A stretch of DNA of 36,987 nucleotides from Bacillota bacterium (GTDB lineage Bacteria; Bacillota; Clostridia; Christensenellales; Aristaeellaceae), in assembly GCA_023413135.1 (NCBI GenBank), contig JAEZQK010000120.1, positions 1 to 36,987 on the forward strand, in the 5' to 3' direction. Each line of letters begins with the position of its first letter. Position 1 is the first letter of the stretch. Under the pieces are notes generated by a model, which saw only the letters and a program-made list of their open reading frames with translations, had not been told where the DNA came from and did no database searches. A program made the translations under genes and the position numbers. Shown here in pieces: positions 7,046 to 15,094 of the stretch.

Positions 7046-7591
7046 ATGGACATCAGCCCGTTTGAAAGAAGCAATTTTGCATACCGGCAGGAGCTTGCCG
7101 ATCTTCTGACCGCATGCTTTCCCCATTGCTATTCGGACAGCGCAATGGAGGAAGTGGAGGAATGCTTATCGGAAGACCGGGTTGCCCTGATGGCATGGAC
7201 AGGCGGCCGCCTGGTAGGATTTGTGGGCGCTGCGCCTCATTATGGAGTCACGGGGTGGGAACTTCATCCCCTGGCCGTCTTTCCGGAGTATCAAGGCCAA
7301 GGCATCGGGAAAGCGCTGGTCAAGGCACTGGAGGCGGAAGTGTTCAAAAGGGGCGGAATTACGCTGTACCTGGGCACAGACGACGAGTTTGACAAGACAT
7401 CGCTAGCCGGTGTGAACTTGTATGACCACCTTTGGGAGCGGATTGCAAGCATCCGGAACCTGAAAAAACATCCGTATGAGTTCTATCAAAAGCAAGGCTT
7501 CCAAATTGTTGGCGTGCTGCCGGATGTCAACGGCTACGGCAAACCGGATATCTACATGGCTAAAAGACTGATTGCTCCCAAGCAGGATTAA
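7046..7591 (+). CDS. AAC(6')-Ii-like GNAT acetyltransferase (aminoglycoside 6'-N-acetyltransferase family)
   Basis: A 181-residue GNAT protein that looks collinear with enterococcal AAC(6')-Ii from end to end: YSDSAMEEVEECL, GFVGAAPHYGVTGWELHPL, the acetyl-CoA loop YQGQGIGKAL, RGGITLYLGTDDE, NLYDHL, HPYEFYQKQGF and GVLPDVNGYGKPDIYMAK. These are the family's own signature stretches, not general GNAT ones. ATG 7046 is chosen because GGAGGAAAGG lies just before it; an upstream ATG at 7025 would include that site. It follows dppA by 20 bases as last gene of the D-alanine operon and ends at a terminator. Whether it acts on aminoglycosides or a native metabolite cannot be told; chromosomal members often have unclear native roles. 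Confidence 0.85.
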   Translation: MDISPFERSNFAYRQELADLLTACFPHCYSDSAMEEVEECLSEDRVALMAWTGGRLVGFVGAAPHYGVTGWELHPLAVFPEYQGQGIGKALVKALEAEVFKRGGITLYLGTDDEFDKTSLAGVNLYDHLWERIASIRNLKKHPYEFYQKQGFQIVGVLPDVNGYGKPDIYMAKRLIAPKQD

Positions 7592-7596
7592 AGTGT

Positions 7597-7640
7597 AAAC
7601 AGCCGACGCGTTTCATGTAAAGAAGCGCGGCGGCTGTTTC
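7597..7640. terminator. Bidirectional intrinsic terminator
   Basis: AAACAGCCG-ACGCG (from 7598) pairs with CGCGG-CGGCTGTTT (to 7639) around a 15-base loop, with A/T-rich flanks on both sides. It separates the convergent acetyltransferase and metY genes. Confidence 0.8.
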
Positions 7641-7654
7641 ATAGATGGAACCTA

Positions 7655-8920
7655 TCAGACGGCTGCCATAGCCTGGCGGATATCCTCCAATATGTCATCG
7701 ATATGCTCCAGCCCCACGGAGATGCGGATGAGGCCGGGATTGACGCCGGCGGCGACCAGCTGCTCCTCCGTCAATTGCCGGTGGGTGGCGCTGGCGGGAT
7801 GTAGGACACAGGTGCGGATGTCCGCCACATGGACTTCCTTGGAGGCCAGCTTGAGGCTGTCCATGAACCTGACCGCCGGTTCCCGGCCTCCCTTCATCAC
7901 AAAGGAGATGACGCCGCAGGTACCCTTGGGCAGGTATTTTTGTGCCAAGGCGTGATAACGGTCGCCGGGCAGCGCGGCATAGCGAACCGACTCCACATGC
8001 GGGCAGCTTTGCAGGTATTTTGCTACGGCAAGGCCATTTTCGCAATACTTGAGCATGCGAACGGGCAGCGTCTCCAGCCCCAGGTTCAGCAGGAAGGCGG
8101 AATGGGCGGCGGGATAGCAGCCGAAATCCCGCATCAGCTGCATCCGGGCCTTGACGATAAAGGCCAGTCTGCCAAAATCACGGGTGTACACCACGCCGTG
8201 ATAGGATTCATCCGGCTCCGTAAATTCGGGAAACTTTCCGTTTGTCCAGTCAAACGTGCCGCCGTCCACGATTACGCCGCCCACCTGCAGAGCATGACCG
8301 TCCATGTATTTGGTAGTGGAATGGATGATGATATCCGCACCAAAGGCAAAGGGCTTGCAAAGAATGGGCGTGGCGAACGTGTTGTCGATGATCAGGGGTA
8401 CGCCGTTTTTATGGGCGATAGCCGCGAATTTCTCAATATCCAGCACGCAGAGGGCGGGATTGGCCAGCGTTTCGCCAAATACCGCACGGGTATTGGGCTT
8501 GAAGGCCTTTTGGATGGTTTTTTCGTCGGCATCGGCATCCACAAAGATAGCCTCAATACCCAGGCGTTTGAGCGTGACAGCGAACAGGTTGACTGTGCCG
8601 CCGTAGATGGTGGAGGCACACACGAAGCTTTCCCCGCTTTTGCATAGGTTCAGAATGGATAAAAGCGATGCTGCCTGGCCGGAGGAGGTACACATGGCGC
8701 CCACGCCGCCTTCCAGGTCGGCGATCTTTTTTTCCACAGCTTCTACCGTTGGGTTGGAGAAGCGGGAATACATGTGGGCGGTGGGCATGTCAAACAGAGC
8801 GCCGATTTGCGCGGTGGAGTCAAAGACGTAGGTGGTACTCTGCACAATGGGGATTACCCTGGGTTCGCCATTTTTGGGGGTATAGCCGGAGTGCAGGCAT
8901 TTGGTTTCGTCGTGGAGCAT
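7655..8920 (-). CDS. metY: O-acetylhomoserine sulfhydrylase (PLP, Cys/Met metabolism family)
   Basis: Makes homocysteine from O-acetylhomoserine and sulfide, the direct sulfhydrylation route to methionine. The 421-residue length fits MetY (longer than MetB/MetC). The PLP lysine is in HSTTKYMDGH (Lys204); YSRFSNPT, SSGQAA, ETLANP, IIDNTFATP and the C-terminal RISVGLEHIDDI match the family. AAAGGAGAG precedes the ATG. It begins only 15 bases after oppF ends, with no terminator between, so it is the last gene of the opp operon and ends at the shared terminator. That placement links peptide uptake to sulfur amino acid supply. Related aminocarboxypropyltransferase or gamma-lyase activity is the main alternative. 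Confidence 0.93.
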   Translation of the reverse strand: MLHDETKCLHSGYTPKNGEPRVIPIVQSTTYVFDSTAQIGALFDMPTAHMYSRFSNPTVEAVEKKIADLEGGVGAMCTSSGQAASLLSILNLCKSGESFVCASTIYGGTVNLFAVTLKRLGIEAIFVDADADEKTIQKAFKPNTRAVFGETLANPALCVLDIEKFAAIAHKNGVPLIIDNTFATPILCKPFAFGADIIIHSTTKYMDGHALQVGGVIVDGGTFDWTNGKFPEFTEPDESYHGVVYTRDFGRLAFIVKARMQLMRDFGCYPAAHSAFLLNLGLETLPVRMLKYCENGLAVAKYLQSCPHVESVRYAALPGDRYHALAQKYLPKGTCGVISFVMKGGREPAVRFMDSLKLASKEVHVADIRTCVLHPASATHRQLTEEQLVAAGVNPGLIRISVGLEHIDDILEDIRQAMAAV

Positions 8921-8935
8921 AATGTAGCTCTCCTT

Positions 8936-9868
8936 TTACTTTAGCATATCCTCGTATTTTTCCCATTCCCGCTTGTTTGCGTGGATAAAATGCCCCGGCC
9001 TGATCTGCCTGAAGAAGGGCGCGTCCACCCCATAATCATGGATGGAGGGGTTGTATACTTCCAGCACCTTCTTCTTTTCCACAATGGGGTTGGGCTGGGG
9101 GATGGCGGATAATAGCGCCCTGGTGTAGGGGTGCAGGGGATGCTCAAACAGCGTTTGGGTATCCGCCATCTCCACCAGAACGCCCTTGTGGATGACGGCG
9201 ATGCGGTCGCAGATAAAGCGCATCACCGACAGGTCATGGGAGATGAACAGGTACGTGAGCCCATGCTTTTTTTGCAGATCGCTGAGCAAGTTTAAAACCT
9301 GCGCCCGGATGGATACGTCCAAGGCGGAAATGGGCTCGTCGGCAATAATGAACTCCGGGTTCATGATCAGCGCCCTGGCGATGCCGATCCTCTGGCGCTG
9401 GCCACCGGAAAATTCATGGGGGAAACGGCTGGAAAACTCGGGCAAAAGCCCTACGTCCTTCAGCGCATCCATGACCATATTCCGAAGTTTTTCTTTGGGG
9501 ATATGGCGGCCCTGCATGCCCTCGGAGACGATGTAGTCGATTTTGGCCCTCTCGTTCAGCGAGGCCATAGGATCCTGAAAGATCATTTGGATCTTTCGCG
9601 TGACGGCAAGGTCATCGGCTTTACTTAGGTTTCCGCTGATATTTTGACCACAAAACTTTATTTCCCCGCCGGAAACGGGATGCACCCTGATGATGGCGCG
9701 GCCGATGGTAGTCTTTCCGGAACCGGATTCGCCCACCACCCCGAAGGTTTCGCCCCGGAAAACGTGGAATGTCACGCCCTTTACGGCTTCGAATTTGCGG
9801 CGGCCACGGCCGAAGGTGACGGACAGGTTGTTGACTTCCAGGAGCTTTTCCCGGTATTCACTTTGCAT
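8936..9868 (-). CDS. oppF: Oligopeptide ABC transporter ATPase OppF
   Basis: Cytoplasmic ATPase subunit of a peptide importer. Walker A is GESGSGKTT, the Q-loop MIFQDPMASLN, the signature SGGQRQRIGIARAL, Walker B FIIADEPISALD, and the switch His lies in LFISHDLSV. The C-terminal oligopeptide-family extension is present (HPYTRALLSAIP). All catalytic residues are intact, unlike the MetN-like protein. ATG 9868 has GGGAGG 11 bases upstream; a GTG at 9880 is possible. It overlaps the end of oppD by 11 bases. About 311 residues is usual. Confidence 0.93.
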   Translation of the reverse strand: MQSEYREKLLEVNNLSVTFGRGRRKFEAVKGVTFHVFRGETFGVVGESGSGKTTIGRAIIRVHPVSGGEIKFCGQNISGNLSKADDLAVTRKIQMIFQDPMASLNERAKIDYIVSEGMQGRHIPKEKLRNMVMDALKDVGLLPEFSSRFPHEFSGGQRQRIGIARALIMNPEFIIADEPISALDVSIRAQVLNLLSDLQKKHGLTYLFISHDLSVMRFICDRIAVIHKGVLVEMADTQTLFEHPLHPYTRALLSAIPQPNPIVEKKKVLEVYNPSIHDYGVDAPFFRQIRPGHFIHANKREWEKYEDMLK

Positions 9869-10973
9869 CACGGGAAACACCTCCCAAGTCTTTGAGTTTC
9901 AGGATGGATTCGGGAGGGGATACCTTGGGGGCACGCTTATCCAGAAGCCAGGTGCGGGCCACATGGGTGGGGGAAACCGTAAAATACGGTGGCTGCTCCA
10001 CATGGTCGATTTTCAGCGCCATGGGGTTGCGCTGGGCAAAGGCGTCGCCGGGGATTGATTTGAACAGGTTGGGCGGCGTGCCCTGGATGGAATACAGTTT
10101 TTCTCCCTTCTGGCCTAGCTGCGGCAAGGAGGACAAAAGCGCCCAGGTATAGGGGTGCCTGGGATCATAGAAGATTTCATTGACCAGCCCCAGTTCCACT
10201 ACGTCGCCGGCGTACATCACGGCCACCCGCTCGGCAATGTTCGCCACCACGCCAAGATCGTGGGTGATAAACAAGAGCGTCAGGTGGTATTTTTCTTTCA
10301 GTTCCTTGAGCAGATTCAAAATCTGCGCCTGGATGGTCACATCCAGCGCGGTGGTAGGTTCGTCACATATGAGTATTTTTGGCCGGCAGGCGATGGCGAT
10401 GGCGATTACGATCCGCTGGCGCATGCCGCCGGACAGCTCGTGGGGAAATTGCTTATACCGCCGTTTGGGATCATCGATGCGCACATCAGTAAGGATCCGG
10501 ATGGCCGCCTCCCTGGCCGCAGCACCGGTGAGATTGCTGTGCAGCTTCAAGGCTTCTGTAATCTGGGCGCCGACGCTTTTTAGGGGGTTCAGGCTGGTCA
10601 TGGGGTCCTGGGGAATCATGCAGATTTCCCGGCCCCTGATATTCAGCCAGTCCTTTTCCGCTTTGAACTGCGCCAGGTCTGCATAGTGGCGTCCTGCTTC
10701 ATCAATGCCATATAGGGGAGCCTTTGCATCCTCAGGCACATGGAGTCCGTAATAGCGGATGGAGCCACCGGAAATAAAGCCGTTGGGATCCAATAGTCCG
10801 ATAAAATTTTTGTTGAGTACCGATTTGCCGCTTCCCGATTCGCCCACGATGGCCAGGCTTTCCCCTGGCAAAACATCCAGTGTGACACCCCGTATGGCGT
10901 GGAGGATGCGGCCCCGGAGGCTGAACTTCACATTCAGATCGTGGATGGAAAGGATGGGTTTTGCATTTTCCAT
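9858..10973 (-). CDS. oppD: Oligopeptide ABC transporter ATPase OppD (with insertion)
   Basis: Second ATPase of the Opp importer. Walker A GESGSGKSV, Q-loop MIPQDPMTSLNP, signature SGGMRQRIVIAIAI, Walker B ILICDEPTTALD and switch LLFITHDLG are all intact. At 371 residues it is longer than the usual ~330: roughly 20-25 extra residues lie between Walker A and the Q-loop (around GIDEAGRHYADLAQFKAEKD), a surface segment that would face the receptor side of the ATPase. It begins 18 bases after oppC and overlaps oppF. The C-terminal oligopeptide domain contains HPYTWALLSSLPQ. Confidence 0.93.
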   Translation of the reverse strand: MENAKPILSIHDLNVKFSLRGRILHAIRGVTLDVLPGESLAIVGESGSGKSVLNKNFIGLLDPNGFISGGSIRYYGLHVPEDAKAPLYGIDEAGRHYADLAQFKAEKDWLNIRGREICMIPQDPMTSLNPLKSVGAQITEALKLHSNLTGAAAREAAIRILTDVRIDDPKRRYKQFPHELSGGMRQRIVIAIAIACRPKILICDEPTTALDVTIQAQILNLLKELKEKYHLTLLFITHDLGVVANIAERVAVMYAGDVVELGLVNEIFYDPRHPYTWALLSSLPQLGQKGEKLYSIQGTPPNLFKSIPGDAFAQRNPMALKIDHVEQPPYFTVSPTHVARTWLLDKRAPKVSPPESILKLKDLGGVSRDAK

Positions 10974-10991
10974 AGCTGTATCCTCCTTCCC

Positions 10992-11996
10992 TTACAGATG
11001 GTTCTTGGGATCGGCGGCATCGGAAAACGCGTTGCCGATCACATAGAACGAAATCGTCACGATAGACAGGATGATGGTGGGATAGATGAGCTGATAGCGC
11101 AGGCTTGGGCTCATCATCAATTGGCGGCCCACGTTGATCAGATTCCCCAGGCTGGGGATGGTGGCGGGCACGCCCAGGCCGATGTAGGTGATGAACACCT
11201 CGCTGCCGATGGCGCCGGGGATCGAGAGCGCCATGCGCAGCATGATTACCGACACCAGATAGGGCAGCAGGTTTTTCACGATAATGCGCGGCGTGCTGGT
11301 GCCAAGGCAGCGTGAGGCCACGTTGTAGTCGCGGTCACGGATAATTAAAATCTGATTCCGCACAAACCGGGCCATGCCGATCCACCCTGTCAAAGACAGC
11401 GCCAGGATGATGGTGGAAATGCCGGGCCTTAAAATCATGGACATAAGGATCAGAATGACGGTGGTAGGGATATTATCGATGATGTTATAGATTTCTGTAA
11501 ACAAAAAGTCAAACCTGCGCAGATATCCCCACAGAACCCCCATCACGATGCCGATAATTGCCTCAATGACGGCCACGCTGATGCCTATAAACAGGGAGGT
11601 GCGGGTCCCTGCCCATAGCCTGGACCATAAGTCCTGGCCAATAGCATTGGTGCCCATAATGAAGGTGCTGTTGGGGGCTACGTTCTTATAAGGCAAATGC
11701 GTTTGAGGGTTATTGTTTACGACAAAAGGGTCAAATTGGCCCGGTAAAATGGGCTGAATAAAGGTAAACAGAAGAATGACTGTCACAGTCAGCAGCAAAA
11801 GCATGGCCACCCTGTTTTTAGAAAAGACCCGGATGGTGGAGCGCCAATAGGAGTATTGGCTGACACCCGTGCGTTCCGTCTCCTCCTGATTAAAAGGCGC
11901 AAAAGTGAACTTCTCCGCTTCGGTAAGGGTACCCGATAGCTTTTGCCCGATATGCTCCTCCAGCCGCTCTACCTTGGGATGCTTTAAAATGGCCAT
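10992..11996 (-). CDS. oppC: Oligopeptide ABC transporter permease OppC
   Basis: Inner-membrane permease of about 334 residues. A cytoplasmic N-terminal region (about 70 residues, including the OppC_N stretch YSYWRSTIRVFSKNRVA) leads to a first membrane helix, a long external loop with GTNAIGQDLWSRLWAGTRTSL (family hallmark near the GTD/GRD motif), then five more helices. The ATPase-docking EAA loop is ASRCLGTSTPRIIVKNLLP. ATG 11996 overlaps the oppB stop as ATGA; a longer upstream reading enters oppB and is rejected. The extended charged N-terminus is somewhat longer than in E. coli OppC. Confidence 0.93.
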   Translation of the reverse strand: MAILKHPKVERLEEHIGQKLSGTLTEAEKFTFAPFNQEETERTGVSQYSYWRSTIRVFSKNRVAMLLLLTVTVILLFTFIQPILPGQFDPFVVNNNPQTHLPYKNVAPNSTFIMGTNAIGQDLWSRLWAGTRTSLFIGISVAVIEAIIGIVMGVLWGYLRRFDFLFTEIYNIIDNIPTTVILILMSMILRPGISTIILALSLTGWIGMARFVRNQILIIRDRDYNVASRCLGTSTPRIIVKNLLPYLVSVIMLRMALSIPGAIGSEVFITYIGLGVPATIPSLGNLINVGRQLMMSPSLRYQLIYPTIILSIVTISFYVIGNAFSDAADPKNHL

Positions 11997-12940
11997 CAGC
12001 GGCTGCCCCCTTTCTTGGCAAAGCTGATACGGGGGTCCAGCGCAACCATCAAAAGGTCGCCCAGGATAAGGCCGATGACACCCACGCATGCATACAAAAG
12101 CACGATGCCCTGCACCATGGAGTTGTCCTGTTTCTTGATGACATTGACGAGCAGTCCGCCCATGCCGGGGATGGAATACAGCGACTCAATGTAAATAGAT
12201 CCGATGACCGTATTCAAAAACGAGGTGGGCAGGTATTGGGCCATGGGTACAAAGGCGTTACGGAAAATATGCCGGAACATGATCTTGTTGCCGGATACGC
12301 CTTTGATGCGGGCCAGCATCACATAATCCTTGCGGCTTTCATCCACCATATAGCGCCGAAGCCACATGGCGTAATAGGCAATATTACCCAAGGACATGGA
12401 AAAAACGGGCAGCACCCACGATATGGGATTTTTGGCGTCAAACAATAATTTAATGTGAAAAAGATCCGTTCCGTACAACTGAATGAACAAATAGTATACA
12501 GCCGCCGGAACAGCCTGGATCAGCACAACAAAACCTGTTCCGAAATGATCAAGGAGCCTGCCCTTGTATTTGGCCATCAGCGTGCCCATGGGCAAGCCTA
12601 CCAGCATGGAAAATAAAATGGATAATCCACCCAGTTGGACAGAAACGGGTATCTTGGGGGCAAGAATTTCCGCCACGGGTACATTGTTGCGGTATACTTT
12701 TGAAATACCAAGATCGAAACGTGTAATGAGGTTTTTGAAAAAGTTGAACAACTGGATGTGCAGAGGCTGATCCAGCCCCAATTGCTTCAGGCCATTGGCA
12801 ACCTGTTCAGGGGACATCTTGTCAAAGTTTTGAAAATAACCCTCGATGGGCATAAACCTAACCAGAATGAAGGTAATCGTCAATATCAGGAATAACGTAA
12901 GCAGGGAACGCAGGAGCCGCTTTCCCAGGTATTTTGCCAT
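11996..12940 (-). CDS. oppB: Oligopeptide ABC transporter permease OppB
   Basis: Inner-membrane permease of about 314 residues. The start MAKYLGKRLLRSLLTLFLILTITF is the typical OppB/DppB first helix, followed by LGLDQPLHIQLFNFFKN, the six-helix core and the docking loop MLARIKGVSGNKIMFRHIFRNA, then SIYIESLYSIPGMGGLLV, a strong family mark. I choose ATG 12940, with AAGGGG about 11 bases upstream, over the in-frame TTG at 12958. It follows oppA by 167 bases and is coupled to oppC. Confidence 0.93.
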   Translation of the reverse strand: MAKYLGKRLLRSLLTLFLILTITFILVRFMPIEGYFQNFDKMSPEQVANGLKQLGLDQPLHIQLFNFFKNLITRFDLGISKVYRNNVPVAEILAPKIPVSVQLGGLSILFSMLVGLPMGTLMAKYKGRLLDHFGTGFVVLIQAVPAAVYYLFIQLYGTDLFHIKLLFDAKNPISWVLPVFSMSLGNIAYYAMWLRRYMVDESRKDYVMLARIKGVSGNKIMFRHIFRNAFVPMAQYLPTSFLNTVIGSIYIESLYSIPGMGGLLVNVIKKQDNSMVQGIVLLYACVGVIGLILGDLLMVALDPRISFAKKGGSR

Positions 12941-12988
12941 GCTTTCAAACCCCTTCAAGTATCTGTGGCCGCGCTGCTTTTACGACGA

Positions 12989-13018
12989 GGAGGAACCCCC
13001 GATGAAGAGGGTTCCTCC
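12989..13018 (-). promoter_or_regulatory. Intercistronic hairpin between oppA and oppB
   Basis: A 10-bp perfect stem (GGAGGAACCC at 12989-12998 with GGGTTCCTCC at 13009-13018) and a 10-base loop lie after oppA. There is no U-tract on the minus strand, so it is more likely a partial terminator or a 3'-end stabiliser that raises binding protein over permease levels. Confidence 0.5.
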
Positions 13019-13075
13019 CCAGCATGTCATCCAACCTGGAGTGGCTTCCAGGGAGAGACAGCTACCGTACTGATC

Positions 13076-14908
13076 TCACTTGTTGATGACATCCAGCCAA
13101 GCCTGACGGTTGGCCGCATCTTCCTCGGGAGTGATGAAGTGATCATAGAGCTTCTGCCCCTTATAGCGCAGGGAGGAAATGCCGAAGGAGGCGAACTGCC
13201 CTTCGTAGATGTTCAGCTTGGTGGCCTGATATTCGGCGGGATAGATGAAGAAGGGGACTACGATGGCATTGTCGATGAGCATTGCCTCAGCGGCAGCGAA
13301 CTTCTCATAACGGGCCTTCATGTCGGTAACTTCGGCTTTTGCTTCGGCCACGGCGGCATAGTAGGCTTCCATCACTGCCTTGGTATCGGCAAAGTCGCTG
13401 TCCAGCATCAGGTCCATCTTGTTGTAGCTGTTGCCCTTGATAGCGCCGGCATCATCCTTGCTGATGGCAAAGGGATCGGTCCAGGTCTCGGGATCCTGAT
13501 AGTCGGCGCCCCAGTTGCAGCGCATGAAGGAGTAAACGCCGGCGCGGCGGGTAGAAGTCAGGAAGTTCTCAGTGGGGCCGGCATTGAGAATGCACTCAAT
13601 GTAGTCGGTACCCAGTACGCCTTCCAACTGCTGCTTAAGCAGGACGTACTCATTCTCCCAGTCGCTGTCGTCGCTGCGATAGGTGAGCACCATCTTGATG
13701 GGGAAGGTAGCGCCGGCGGCGGTGAGTTCCTCAACAGCCTTGGCTTTGTATTCCAAGGCCTTTTCAGTGTTGAAGAAATCATCTTTCGTGGCGTCAAAAG
13801 CGGCAGAAGCCGTAAAGTCCATACCGTCCACGGAGGTGAAGGTCTTGGGGGTGATGGTATCCTGCGCCACATTGGCAGCCTCATCCCCGGCTACAGCTAC
13901 CATGCTGTACAGCCTGTCAAAGGCGCTCATGATGGAGTGGCGGAAATTGGCGTTGTTCACGGCAAGGAGCCAGTTTTCCGGGCCATACTCGGCATCGTAC
14001 TTGGGATCAAAGTTGAAGCAATAGAAATAGGAATAGTCAGGCACCGCCCGGCCCAGGGTGATGTATTGAGGATTATTGGCCTTCCAGTCGTCGATGATCT
14101 CGTTGCTCAAGAGCGAATAATCCACTTCGTCCCGCAACACCATGGTGGGGGCGAGGGTGGCGGATTCGGCGTTGTAGATGCGCTCAAAACGGTCGATGAA
14201 CACATTTGCCGCATCCCAGTTGTTGACGTTCTTCACATAGATATGTTTCCCCTGAGGCTCGAATTCGGAAAGGATGAACGCACCGCAGTAGTACATCCTG
14301 TCATTGGAGGTGCCGAAATCCGCACCCAGCTCTTCCAACTGCGGACCATAGGCGGGCAGATAGCATACGTACGTCAGCATGCTCAGGAAGTAGGGCACGG
14401 GCTGGACCAGGGTATACTGGAGCGTATAATCATCCAGCGCCTTGACGCCCACTTCGGCAAAATCGGTGATGGCACCGTCGTAATATTCCGTGGCATTCTT
14501 GATGACTTTCATCTGGCTAAAGATGGGGCTGGCGTAGGTGGCAGTCATTACATACTTGGCGGCGGCCACGAAGTCGCCCGCGGTGACTTCCGCCATTTCG
14601 TTGCCCTGGTAGTCATACCACTTCACACCCTGGCGGAGGTGGAAGGTCCAGGTGAGACCGTCTTCGGAGGGTTCCCAGCTAAGGGCCAGGCCGGGGATCA
14701 GATTACCGTAGGGATCATACTCCACCAGGGAGTCGATGACGTTGGCACCTACTTCCTGCTCCCACTGAGCGCCGGCGATGAGATAGTTCAACGTGGCTAC
14801 CTCGGAAGCGTATACCCTGCGGAATACGGCCGGTTCCTCTGCCAAGCTGATGGCGGCTGTGGAGCACAATAGAACCAGGCACAAGGCAAATGCGAGAACC
14901 TTTTTCAT
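13076..14908 (-). CDS. oppA: Oligopeptide-binding protein OppA (SBP family 5)
   Basis: Extracellular solute-binding protein of 610 residues that delivers peptides to OppBC. A signal peptide ends near SLAEEP; the cysteine in LVLLCS does not make a proper lipobox, so the protein may be released or otherwise held rather than lipid-anchored. Family 5 landmarks are NVIDSLVEYDPYGNLIPGLALSWE, FHLRQGVKWYD and VTAGDFVAAAKYV. First gene of the operon oppA-B-C-D-F-metY, with a good promoter 80 or so bases upstream. Peptide specificity is unknown; a gene of this class could bind wall-derived peptides, which would fit the neighbouring D-peptide enzymes. Confidence 0.93.
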   Translation of the reverse strand: MKKVLAFALCLVLLCSTAAISLAEEPAVFRRVYASEVATLNYLIAGAQWEQEVGANVIDSLVEYDPYGNLIPGLALSWEPSEDGLTWTFHLRQGVKWYDYQGNEMAEVTAGDFVAAAKYVMTATYASPIFSQMKVIKNATEYYDGAITDFAEVGVKALDDYTLQYTLVQPVPYFLSMLTYVCYLPAYGPQLEELGADFGTSNDRMYYCGAFILSEFEPQGKHIYVKNVNNWDAANVFIDRFERIYNAESATLAPTMVLRDEVDYSLLSNEIIDDWKANNPQYITLGRAVPDYSYFYCFNFDPKYDAEYGPENWLLAVNNANFRHSIMSAFDRLYSMVAVAGDEAANVAQDTITPKTFTSVDGMDFTASAAFDATKDDFFNTEKALEYKAKAVEELTAAGATFPIKMVLTYRSDDSDWENEYVLLKQQLEGVLGTDYIECILNAGPTENFLTSTRRAGVYSFMRCNWGADYQDPETWTDPFAISKDDAGAIKGNSYNKMDLMLDSDFADTKAVMEAYYAAVAEAKAEVTDMKARYEKFAAAEAMLIDNAIVVPFFIYPAEYQATKLNIYEGQFASFGISSLRYKGQKLYDHFITPEEDAANRQAWLDVINK

Positions 14909-14990
14909 GAAATGCCCTCCTCTTGCAATTTACTACCGATAGGATGCATGGAGTTTTTTCCGATTTTACCATTGATCCATCCGTACATAA

Positions 14991-15019
14991 AGGATACAGC
15001 CCAGCACAAGCGATGTCAA
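14991..15019 (-). promoter_or_regulatory. Promoter of the opp-metY operon
   Basis: On the minus strand TTGACA (15019-15014) and TATCCT (14996-14991) are separated by 17 bases. The leader to oppA is about 75 bases. Confidence 0.6.
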
Positions 15020-15043
15020 GGGAAAGAATGCATTTTTATTGTA

Positions 15044-15060
15044 TACAACTTGCAGTTGTA
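15044..15060. promoter_or_regulatory. Palindrome upstream of the opp promoter, candidate operator
   Basis: A perfect inverted repeat TACAACT-TGC-AGTTGTA lies about 25 bases upstream of the opp -35 box. It has no U-tract, so it looks more like a dimeric regulator site than a terminator for the gene at 15095. The binding protein is unknown. Confidence 0.4.
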
Positions 15061-15094
15061 AGCTTCGGAAAAGGTTTTTTACGTGCAGGATGAA

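Noticed and set aside
12965..14872. A 635-codon open frame on the plus strand
   Set aside because: It is wholly antisense to oppA, whose signal peptide and family 5 motifs are clear. The antisense product is Gly/Val/His-rich with no known domain, a codon-bias shadow.
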